Both the position numbers and the translations under genes were made by a program. DNA of 8,257 nucleotides from an uncultured Lachnospiraceae bacterium (GTDB taxonomy: Bacteria; Bacillota; Clostridia; Lachnospirales; Lachnospiraceae): positions 1-8,257 of the forward strand of contig CADCQU010000396.1 in assembly GCA_902803635.1 (NCBI GenBank). Direction: 5' to 3'. Of this stretch, positions 1 to 5,912 are shown piece by piece; the first letter of the stretch is position 1; each line of letters begins with the position of its first letter. Under the pieces are notes generated by a model, which did not search any database, was not told the origin of the DNA, and saw nothing but the letters and a program-made list of their open reading frames with translations.

Positions 1-44
1 GGCCAGACAAATGAAAGGACGGCGGGCATTTGCATGCATTTTTT

Positions 45-920
45 TCATCCCTTGGTCCCTCCTCTCGAAACGCCGGCCATGATTTTCTTGCGGAAAATCA
101 GGAAGAGGATGATGAGCGGCACGGAAATGACCACGACGGCGGCCATCATCGCGGGGATGTTCTCACGGCCCATGCCATTTTCGCGGAGCTCCTGGATACC
201 GTTCGAGACCAGGAAGTAGGCCGAATCGTCGGTGATGAGGCGCGGCCAGACGTAGGAGTTCCAGCACTCGATGACCTTGAGGATCGTGATGGTGACGATG
301 GTGGGTTTACAAATCGGCACCATGACCTTCCATAGATACCGGAAATCGGAAGTCCCATCCACCTTCGCGGCCAGGTACAGCTCCTCGGGCACCTGGGCGA
401 AATTCTCGCGCAGGAGATAAATGTAGAAGACAGAGGTAATCGAGGGCAGAATCAGGCCCTGGAAGCTGTTCCGCATATTGAGATTGGTGATGGTCACGAA
501 ATTTGTGATGATGACCATCTCGTTCGGGATCATCATGAGGGCGAGGAAGATCATGAAGAGCACGTCGCGGCCGAAGAATTCAATCCGTGCAAATGCGTAG
601 GCCGCAAGGACGGTCACAACCAGCATCGCCGCCGTCGTGATGACGGTGAAGATGAGCGTGTTGAGGAGGTACTGTCCCAGCGGCACCGCCGTGAAGACCT
701 CGCGGTAGTTTTCGAGGGTCGGCGAGAGCGTGAAGAAGGTGGGGACGTACTCCGAGTTGTAGGCACCGTAGCTCTTCAGCGAGGTCAGGATCATCCAGTA
801 GAAGGGGAAGAGCACGAGCAGCGCCCAGATGGTCAGGAAAATATAGATCAAGGTGCCGCGGGCGGCCTTCTCCCGCCGGGCCTTCGCCTCAATCTGTTTC
901 AATTCATAAGAAGATTCCAT
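45..920 (-). CDS. Carbohydrate ABC transporter permease, MalG/UgpE type (CUT1)
   Basis: Inner-membrane permease subunit of a binding-protein-dependent sugar or glycerol-phosphate importer, expected to pair with the permease encoded just upstream. The 291-residue protein has a short charged cytoplasmic N-terminus, a first membrane segment at about 23-46 and further hydrophobic segments at about 84-110, 118-140, 155-172, 206-220 and 258-280. The EAA loop that docks on the ATPase is clear at about 181-206 (LAAKVDGTSDFRYLWKVMVP). I chose the start at 920 because GGAGG at 928-932 sits 7 bases upstream; an in-frame ATG at 953 would add 11 residues but has no such site and lies against the previous stop. 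It is third in the operon, 36 bases after the other permease. Length is normal for the family. The substrate cannot be read from the sequence. Confidence 0.93.
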   Translation of the reverse strand: MESSYELKQIEAKARREKAARGTLIYIFLTIWALLVLFPFYWMILTSLKSYGAYNSEYVPTFFTLSPTLENYREVFTAVPLGQYLLNTLIFTVITTAAMLVVTVLAAYAFARIEFFGRDVLFMIFLALMMIPNEMVIITNFVTITNLNMRNSFQGLILPSITSVFYIYLLRENFAQVPEELYLAAKVDGTSDFRYLWKVMVPICKPTIVTITILKVIECWNSYVWPRLITDDSAYFLVSNGIQELRENGMGRENIPAMMAAVVVISVPLIILFLIFRKKIMAGVSRGGTKG

Positions 921-956
921 GGGAAAACCTCCGTGGTGCGAATTTTCTTTCATTTG

Positions 957-1850
957 TCAGGAAATATACACGAACTTCTTCCGAAGCAGCATGTTGATGG
1001 CCGTGATCGTCAGGACGATGACAAAGAGAATGAGGGCCGCCGCCGCCGCGTAGGAGGGATAGCCGCCGGAATCCCCGTAGAGCATGTCGTAGACGTAGCC
1101 GACAATCGTGTTCATGCCGGCCGCATTCAGGTTCGTCCCGAAGAGGGCCACCGCGTCGCTATAGGCCTTGAAGGCCCCGATGAAGCCGGTGATGACCAGG
1201 TAGAAGATCGAGGGCGAGATCATCGGGAGCGTGATCCTCCGGAAAATGCGCCAGCGGGAGGTTCCGTCGACCCGCGCCGCATTGTAATAGTCCTTGTTGA
1301 CCGAAAGAAGGGCGCTCGTAAGGATGAGGACCTTGAAGGGCAGCACGACCCAAATGGTGTAGAAGCACAGGACGAAGAGCTTTGCCCAGTACGGCCCGTC
1401 GATAAAGTCCACGGAGGGGCCGCCGAAGAAGTTGATGAGCATGTTCACCAGGCCTTCCGAGTACGGCGTCTTTTTGAAAAGAATCATGAAGACCAGACCA
1501 ATCGCCAGCGTATTTGTCACGTACGGCAGGAAATAGACGGTCTGGAAAAGGTCACGGAGCTTCGTGATGGACGTAAGCGCGAGTGAGATGAGCAGGGCCA
1601 GCAGCGTCGAGAGCGGCACCGTGATGATGACCAGAAGGAAGGTGTTCTTGATCGCCTGCAAAAAGTACGGGTCATGCAGGACGAAGGAGTAGTTGTAGGC
1701 ACCGTACCCGAAAAATGTCTGGGACGCGGAGTTGTAGCCTTCCTCCACCGAGTAGATGAAGACGTCCACCAGCGGATAGACCATGAAGATGCCGAGGAAA
1801 ATGAGGGCGGGCAGCAGGTAGAGCCAGCCCTTCAGGCTTTTTTTACTCAT
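957..1850 (-). CDS. Carbohydrate ABC transporter permease, MalF/UgpA type (CUT1)
   Basis: First permease subunit of the importer, in the cytoplasmic membrane. The 297-residue protein starts with a typical short UgpA-like N-terminus (KGWLYLLPALIFLGIFMVYP) that runs into the first membrane segment at about 9-32. Further hydrophobic segments lie at about 68-92, 104-125, 157-180, 213-228 and 272-289. The EAA coupling loop is at about 189-213 (NAARVDGTSRWRIFRRITLP). It lacks the long periplasmic loop of enterobacterial MalF, as usual for UgpA/LacF-type proteins. AAGGAGGG at 1857-1864 overlaps the TAA stop of the ATPase gene and lies 6 bases before the ATG, suggesting translational coupling. Substrate unknown; families of this type carry oligosaccharides, polyols or glycerol-3-phosphate. 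Confidence 0.94.
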   Translation of the reverse strand: MSKKSLKGWLYLLPALIFLGIFMVYPLVDVFIYSVEEGYNSASQTFFGYGAYNYSFVLHDPYFLQAIKNTFLLVIITVPLSTLLALLISLALTSITKLRDLFQTVYFLPYVTNTLAIGLVFMILFKKTPYSEGLVNMLINFFGGPSVDFIDGPYWAKLFVLCFYTIWVVLPFKVLILTSALLSVNKDYYNAARVDGTSRWRIFRRITLPMISPSIFYLVITGFIGAFKAYSDAVALFGTNLNAAGMNTIVGYVYDMLYGDSGGYPSYAAAAALILFVIVLTITAINMLLRKKFVYIS

Positions 1851-1862
1851 GTTTCGCCCTCC

Positions 1863-2969
1863 TTACTCCTTCACCTCGAAGCGGATGCGCTCGCCGGTCT
1901 TCTTGTCGAAGAGGTGGACCTTGCGCGGTTTTAAGGCAAAGCGCACTTCCTTGCGCGTGGTGTCCATATGGAAGTCGGTGCTGATGATGCTGCGGATCTG
2001 CTCCGCCTGCGAGCCCTCGTGGGTGGAGACGATGGACACGTCGCGGCCCATGACCTCGACGGCGCGGACCTTGCAAAGGAGCGGTCCCTCATCGTCGACC
2101 CAGAAGCCCTCCGGACGGATGCCCACGGTAACCTCCTGGTCCGGCACGCCGGAGATTTTGAGGACGCGGTCCTTCCCGATGACGAGCTCGCCCTTCTCGA
2201 CGCGGCCGTCGAAGACGTTGATGGCCGGTGTTCCAAGGAATTTCGCGACAAATAGATTCACCGGATCGTCGTAGACTTCCTGGGGCTTCCCGATCTGCTG
2301 TAGAATGCCGGCTTCCATGACGACGATCATATCGGAAATGCTCATCGCCTCGTCCTGGTCGTGCGTGACAAAGACGGTGGTAATGCCGGTCTCACGCTGG
2401 ATGCGGCGGATCTCCTCACGGGTCTGCAGGCGGAGACGCGCGTCGAGGTTCGAGAGCGGCTCGTCGAGAAGGAGCACGCGGGGGCGTTTCACGAGTGCGC
2501 GGGCAATCGCGACGCGCTGCTGCTGTCCGCCGGAGAGCTCGCCCGGCCGGCGTTCCAGAAGATGGTCAATCTGGACGATCTTCGCGGACTCGGCGGCTTT
2601 CTTCTTCATCTCCTCCTTCGTCATTTTGTCCTTCCCCTTCAGGTTCTCGAGCGGGAACATGATGTTCTGCAGGACGGTGAGGTGCGGGTAGAGCGCGTAG
2701 TTCTGGAAAACGAGGCCGACGCCGCGGTTTTCCGGAGGAAGCTTGGTCACGTCGATGTCGCCAAAGAGAATCCTTCCCGAGCTGGGCGCAAGAAGCCCGC
2801 AGATGAGGTTCAGCGTGGTGCTCTTCCCGCAGCCGGAGGGACCGAGGAGGGCGATCAGCTTCCCGTCCGGGATCTCGAAATCGAAATCGTTGACGGCAAT
2901 GACATCCTCCTTAATCTTGCGGTTCCGGTTCGGGAACTTCTTCGTCAAATGTTCCAATACTACCTTCAT
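1863..2969 (-). CDS. Sugar ABC transporter ATP-binding protein, UgpC/MsmX/MalK family
   Basis: Cytoplasmic ATPase that powers the two permeases encoded downstream. The 368-residue protein has all nucleotide-binding motifs: Walker A GPSGCGKST (43-51), Q-loop Q89, signature LSGGQQQ (145-151), Walker B VLLLDE (165-170), D-loop SNLDA and switch H203. The C-terminal part, from about 240, is the TOBE/OB-type domain of MalK relatives. Length is normal. Between the first strand and 'AVNDFDFEI' the protein carries a few extra basic residues (NRNRKIKED) compared with the usual 'KVYPNG-VKAVDD' layout. The start is fixed by GGGAGGAG at 2977-2984, 7 bases before the ATG; the reading frame stays open further upstream, but that part overlaps the divergent gene and shows no family similarity. 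It is first in the operon. MsmX-like ATPases can serve several importers, so its partners may not be limited to these permeases. Confidence 0.96.
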   Translation of the reverse strand: MKVVLEHLTKKFPNRNRKIKEDVIAVNDFDFEIPDGKLIALLGPSGCGKSTTLNLICGLLAPSSGRILFGDIDVTKLPPENRGVGLVFQNYALYPHLTVLQNIMFPLENLKGKDKMTKEEMKKKAAESAKIVQIDHLLERRPGELSGGQQQRVAIARALVKRPRVLLLDEPLSNLDARLRLQTREEIRRIQRETGITTVFVTHDQDEAMSISDMIVVMEAGILQQIGKPQEVYDDPVNLFVAKFLGTPAINVFDGRVEKGELVIGKDRVLKISGVPDQEVTVGIRPEGFWVDDEGPLLCKVRAVEVMGRDVSIVSTHEGSQAEQIRSIISTDFHMDTTRKEVRFALKPRKVHLFDKKTGERIRFEVKE

Positions 2970-2976
2970 ATAGAGT

Positions 2977-2984
2977 CTCCTCCC
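2977..2984 (-). promoter_or_regulatory. Ribosome binding site fixing the ATPase start
   Basis: GGGAGGAG on the minus strand, 7 bases upstream of the ATG at 2969. It rules out the longer in-frame extension that would run into the divergent AAA+ gene. Confidence 0.8.
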
Positions 2985-3024
2985 TTGTGAAACAAATAAT
3001 AGGACAAAGGCGTCCGTCCCCTCC

Positions 3025-3055
3025 ATGATACCACAAAATTCACAAAAGCGTGCAA
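3025..3055 (-). promoter_or_regulatory. Candidate promoter of the ABC importer operon
   Basis: On the minus strand, TTGCAC (3050-3055) is followed after 19 bases by TATCAT (3025-3030), which is preceded by TG one base upstream (extended -10, TGGTATCAT). The spacer is longer than ideal, so the extended -10 may carry most of the recognition. The predicted leader is about 50 bases and contains the ATPase ribosome binding site. No catabolite-repression site was recognised with confidence. Confidence 0.4.
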
Positions 3056-3120
3056 AATATTGTTCCTCAGATGAAAGAAATCTATTGTCTTTGGGTGGGG
3101 CCGAAGCCAAAGAGAGCATC

Positions 3121-3149
3121 TTGCACGCACAGGGGTGGGCTGTTATAAT
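3121..3149 (+). promoter_or_regulatory. Promoter of the AAA+ ATPase gene
   Basis: TTGCAC (3121-3126) and a perfect TATAAT (3144-3149) are separated by exactly 17 bases, giving a near-consensus sigma-A promoter. The expected transcript start is near 3156, about 30 bases before the ATG, and the leader contains AGGAGG at 3175-3180. Confidence 0.75.
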
Positions 3150-3160
3150 TACCATTATAA
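3143..3160. promoter_or_regulatory. Inverted repeat over the -10 box, possible operator
   Basis: TTATAAT (3143-3149) and ATTATAA (3154-3160) form a perfect 7-base inverted repeat with a 4-base gap. It covers the -10 element and the predicted start site of the AAA+ gene. The position suits a repressor site, but the arms are pure A/T and could partly be an accident of the -10 sequence. Confidence 0.35.
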
Positions 3161-3185
3161 ATAGGAAGAAACACAGGAGGTCGCC

Positions 3186-4688
3186 ATGCCGGTCTTTGAT
3201 TTTGGGAATATAAAAAATGAGAAACCTGCGCAAACAGTATGCACGTACATGGTGCGGGAGACAAATACGCGCGAGATCACGCGGGAGCAGCCTTTTCTGG
3301 TGCTTGCGGAGCAAGTGGGAGGAGCGGCCGAACGGGCATCACAAACCCCCCTCCCCCACCACGTCTCCGGGACCTTTGCCGACCTGCGTATGCGCTCGGC
3401 CTTCCTGGTCGGCGAGGCCAAGACGCCCTACGACATCCTGGACATCGACGCCCGCTTCATCAGTCTTGTCAAATGGCTGGGCGAGAACCGTATCCGTGTC
3501 CGTCTTTCCGGCGAGCACACGGCAAATGGCTACGCGGTGACGAAAATCCGCGAGATTGCCTTCGGCGGGGACAGCCGGCTCTCGGCGGAGGACGGCTTTT
3601 TGCAGTACATGATCGGGCGGCTCCTTGCCTCCGACGCCCCCGGCGAGGAGCCGGAGGAGGAGGCCGAGGAGGGCGACGACATGAAGCTCACGAGCCTCCA
3701 GAGCATCACCGACTTCCTAAGCTGCGCCGGCCGGACGCTTCCCAACAACATCCGCCTCTGGGCCCGGCGGAACCTCGCCGTCGCCCGCTCCGCGGAGGTC
3801 ACCCCCGAGGAGCGGCGGCATGCGCAGCGGGCCCTCTCCATCATGCTCAACATCCAGTGGAAGAGCAGCTACTTTGAGGCCATCGACCCCGTGGAGGCCC
3901 GCCGTATCCTCGATTCAGAGCTCTACGGCATGGAAAAGGTCAAGCAGCGGATTGTTGAGACCATCATCCAGATCAACCGCACCCACACCCTCCCCGCCTA
4001 CGGCATCCTCCTCGCCGGCCCGGCGGGCACCGGCAAGTCCCAGGTGGCCTACGCAATCGCGCGGATCCTCCGCCTCCCGTGGACGACCCTCGACATGAGC
4101 TCCATCCGCGACCCCGAGCAGCTCACCGGCAGCTCGCGCATCTACGCAAACGCGAAACCCGGCATCATCATGGAAGCCTTCGCCGCGGCCGGCGAGTCGA
4201 ACCTCGTCTTCATCATCAACGAGCTCGACAAGGCCTCGGCGGGCAAGGGCGGCGGCAATCCCGCGGACGTCCTCCTCACCCTCCTCGACAACCTCGGCTT
4301 CACGGACAACTACCTGGAATGCATGATTCCAACGGGAGGCGTATATCCAATCGCCACGGCAAATGACCTCTCCGCGATCAGCGCTCCCCTCCTCTCGCGT
4401 TTCGCGGTCATCGAGATTCCGGACTACACGGCAAATGAAAAACAGGTAATTTTCCGAGGCTATGTCCTTCCCAAGGTCCTCTCCCGCATGGGCATGCGCC
4501 CGGAGGAATGCGAGGTCACCGACGACGGCCTTGCGACCATCGTGCGGGAATTTGCCGGCGCCTCCGGCATCCGCGACCTCGAACAGGCCGCCGAGCATTT
4601 GGCGGCAAATGCCCTCTACCGCATCGAGGTCGGCCATTTGCCCAAGGTCACCTTCGGGGAAACCGACATAAGGGAGCTTCTGGAGTAG
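3186..4688 (+). CDS. Lon-like AAA+ ATPase lacking the protease domain
   Basis: A 500-residue protein whose C-terminal half matches the AAA+ module of Lon protease. Visible motifs: lead-in YGMEKVKQRIVE (247-258), Walker A GPAGTGKS (278-285), Walker B region LVFIINELDK (340-349), sensor-1 ATAND with N393, arginine finger PLLSRF with R405, and sensor-2 GIRDLE with R463. It ends soon after the sensor-2 helical domain, so the S16 Ser-Lys protease domain is absent. Residues 1-145 do not look like the Lon substrate-binding domain and I do not recognise them; a very acidic linker (152-165) follows. The Walker B aspartate is Asn345 (codon AAC), which in other AAA+ proteins usually weakens Mg-ATP handling. 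AGGAGG lies 5 bases before the ATG. The gene is divergent from the importer and stands alone. It could be a remodelling or chaperone ATPase; its partner is unknown. Confidence 0.85.
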   Translation: MPVFDFGNIKNEKPAQTVCTYMVRETNTREITREQPFLVLAEQVGGAAERASQTPLPHHVSGTFADLRMRSAFLVGEAKTPYDILDIDARFISLVKWLGENRIRVRLSGEHTANGYAVTKIREIAFGGDSRLSAEDGFLQYMIGRLLASDAPGEEPEEEAEEGDDMKLTSLQSITDFLSCAGRTLPNNIRLWARRNLAVARSAEVTPEERRHAQRALSIMLNIQWKSSYFEAIDPVEARRILDSELYGMEKVKQRIVETIIQINRTHTLPAYGILLAGPAGTGKSQVAYAIARILRLPWTTLDMSSIRDPEQLTGSSRIYANAKPGIIMEAFAAAGESNLVFIINELDKASAGKGGGNPADVLLTLLDNLGFTDNYLECMIPTGGVYPIATANDLSAISAPLLSRFAVIEIPDYTANEKQVIFRGYVLPKVLSRMGMRPEECEVTDDGLATIVREFAGASGIRDLEQAAEHLAANALYRIEVGHLPKVTFGETDIRELLE

Positions 4689-4703
4689 AAAATGCATCCC
4701 AGG

Positions 4704-4735
4704 CCTGTCATTCTGAGCGAAGCGAAGAATCCCGT
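4704..4735. repeat. 'HSERSEES'-type dispersed repeat, copy 1
   Basis: 32-base copy containing ATTCTGAGCGAAGCGAAG. From general knowledge this repeat is scattered through many bacterial genomes and often appears in false translations as 'HSERSEES'. The ends ATTCT and AGAAT are complementary, so a small hairpin can form. It starts 15 bases after the AAA+ stop. Confidence 0.85.
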
Positions 4736-4744
4736 AAGGCTTTT

Positions 4745-4776
4745 CCTGTCATTCTGAGCGAAGCGAAGAATCCCGT
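4745..4776. repeat. 'HSERSEES'-type dispersed repeat, copy 2
   Basis: A second copy identical over 32 bases, in direct orientation, 41 bases from the start of copy 1. The 9-base spacer between them is TT/AAGG-rich and unrelated. The copy ends 8 bases before the ribosome binding site of the next gene. Confidence 0.85.
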
Positions 4777-4797
4777 CATCTAAGAAGGAGGCAATCA

Positions 4798-5424
4798 ATG
4801 AGAACAAGAGAAGAGGCCCTGTCCTACGGGCTTTCGTTTCCGGACACATACCAGGACGCGCCCTTCCACGACGAGAACTGGCAGCTCGTCCGCTATAAGG
4901 GCAACCGCAAGGCCTTCTTATGGACCTATGAAAAGGACGGGTACATTTGCCTAAACGTGAAGGTCGCGCCGGAGAAGGCGTTCTTCTGGCGGGACATTTA
5001 TGTATCCGTGCTGCCCGGTTACCACCAGAATAAGGAGCACTGGAATACGATTATTCTCGATGGAACCGTGCCGGATGCGGATGTGCGGCTCATGATCGCG
5101 GAGAGCTACGACCTCATCAGCGACAGCCCGGTGAAGCGCATTTATGAGGCCGTGCGGAAGATTCCAAAAGGCAAGGTCGCGACCTACGCGCAGGTCGCGG
5201 AGCTCGCCGGCGACAAGAAAATGGCCCGCGCGGTGGGCAACGCCCTCCATAAGAACCCAGACCCGGAGAACATTCCCTGCTTTCGCGTCGTGAACGCCAA
5301 AGGCGAGCTTGCCGGGGAATTTGCCTTCGGCGGCCCCGGAGCCCAGGCCGCCCTGCTCATCGCGGACGGCATCGAGATCAAGGACGGAAAAGTGGACCTG
5401 GAAAGGTACCAATGGAGGCTTTGA
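4798..5424 (+). CDS. MmcQ/YjbR domain fused to an MGMT-type alkyltransferase domain
   Basis: A 208-residue fusion. Residues 1 to about 105 resemble the MmcQ/YjbR family, a small CyaY-like fold: 'SFPDTYQDAPFHDENWQLVR' near 13-32, then 'KDGYICLNVKVAPEKAFFWR'. Residues 112-208 match the DNA-binding domain of O6-alkylguanine-DNA alkyltransferases: PKGKVATYAQVAELAG, then the helix ARAVGNALHKNP with the conserved arginine R144, then the active-site region. The acceptor cysteine is kept at C161, but the family's PCHR is PCFR here, so the histidine that activates the cysteine is phenylalanine. It may act as a weak transferase or as a lesion-binding, alkyltransferase-like protein. AAGGAGG at 4785-4791 is 6 bases before the ATG. 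No promoter was obvious upstream; the repeat pair fills the gap. Confidence 0.88.
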   Translation: MRTREEALSYGLSFPDTYQDAPFHDENWQLVRYKGNRKAFLWTYEKDGYICLNVKVAPEKAFFWRDIYVSVLPGYHQNKEHWNTIILDGTVPDADVRLMIAESYDLISDSPVKRIYEAVRKIPKGKVATYAQVAELAGDKKMARAVGNALHKNPDPENIPCFRVVNAKGELAGEFAFGGPGAQAALLIADGIEIKDGKVDLERYQWRL

Positions 5425-5428
5425 AAAA

Positions 5429-5655
5429 GACGAAAAACATAAAATAAAATAGACGAAAAAGATAAAATGAAAAGGACGAAAAACATAAAATGAAAAAGAC
5501 GAAAAACATAAAATGAAAATGACGAAAAACATAAAATGAAAATTACGAAAAACATAAAATGAAAATGACGAAAAACATAAAATAAAGGTGACGAAAAATA
5601 TAAAATAAAAGTGACGAAAAATACAAAATAAAATTTGCGAAAAATATATCAAGAC
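5429..5655. repeat. 23-bp AT-rich minisatellite, about nine copies
   Basis: Units start at 5429, 5452, 5475, 5498, 5521, 5544, 5567, 5590 and 5613, each exactly 23 bases long. A degenerate tenth unit at 5636 fades out by about 5655. The core is GACGAAAAACATAAAATG followed by five A/T-rich bases; central units are near-identical, while the last three drift (CAT to TAT or TAC, ATG to ATA). The array begins 4 bases after the MGMT-fusion stop. Since 23 is not a multiple of three and stops occur, it is not coding on the plus strand; the open minus-strand frames over it are phenylalanine-rich artefacts of the T-rich strand. There are no spacers, so it is not CRISPR. Its low GC contrasts with both flanks. 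Confidence 0.95.
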
Positions 5656-5869
5656 GGGCGCTCACGCCATCCCCGCCGCCGAGAAGGGCCTTTTGAAGTT
5701 CGAGCAGCGCATCCGTGAGCACAACCAAAAAGCTCTGGCAAATGTAGACCACCCGAAGCCCACCTACCGAGAGCCCACCTTAAAGCTCATCATCTGCGCC
5801 AATGCCCCCATGGCCTTCACCACCGAAAACGGCATCCACGTGATTCCGGCGGGGTGTCTTCGGGATTGA
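5648..5869 (+). pseudogene. GC-rich coding remnant without a start
   Basis: The frame beginning at 5648 reads IKTGAHAIPAAEKGLLKFEQ and continues to GIHVIPAGCLRD and a TGA at 5867-5869. Codon use (AAG, GCC, ATC, CTC) matches real genes of this window. No start codon with a ribosome binding site is present; the frame runs into the minisatellite and hits a stop at 5612-5614. The only in-frame ATG is late, at about residue 54. It looks like the last ~73 residues of a gene whose front was lost where the repeat array now lies. I do not recognise the family. Confidence 0.5.
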
Positions 5870-5895
5870 ACTGTTGCAAGAAAGAACTTTACAAT
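5866..5895 (+). promoter_or_regulatory. Weak candidate promoter for the AlbA_2 regulator
   Basis: TTGAAC (5866-5871) and TACAAT (5890-5895) are 18 bases apart, with 4/6 and 5/6 matches to consensus. A start near 5902 would leave almost no leader before GGAGG at 5903-5907, so the call is tentative. Confidence 0.3.
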
Positions 5896-5912
5896 TCGAA
5901 ATGGAGGGGATC

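Noticed and set aside
1..44. Start of a further minus-strand gene at the left edge
   Set aside because: An ATG is present on the minus strand but without a ribosome binding site, and too little sequence remains to judge. I see no feature here beyond two CAAATG motifs.
2970..3314. N-terminal extension of the ABC ATPase
   Set aside because: The extension has no family similarity and crosses the promoter region into the divergent gene. A strong ribosome binding site supports the start at 2969.
3915..4697. Long minus-strand frame opposite the AAA+ gene
   Set aside because: It is antisense to clear AAA+ motifs and shows the usual shadow composition of a GC-rich gene.
4689..4797. Rho-independent terminator after the AAA+ gene
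   Set aside because: The repeat copies can fold weakly but have no GC-rich stem followed by a T run.
4951..5652. Minus-strand phenylalanine-rich membrane protein
   Set aside because: The apparent hydrophobic repeats come from the T-rich strand of the minisatellite, and the rest is antisense to the MGMT-fusion gene.
5429..5655. CRISPR array
   Set aside because: Units are contiguous with a fixed 23-base period and no unique spacers, and no cas gene is near.
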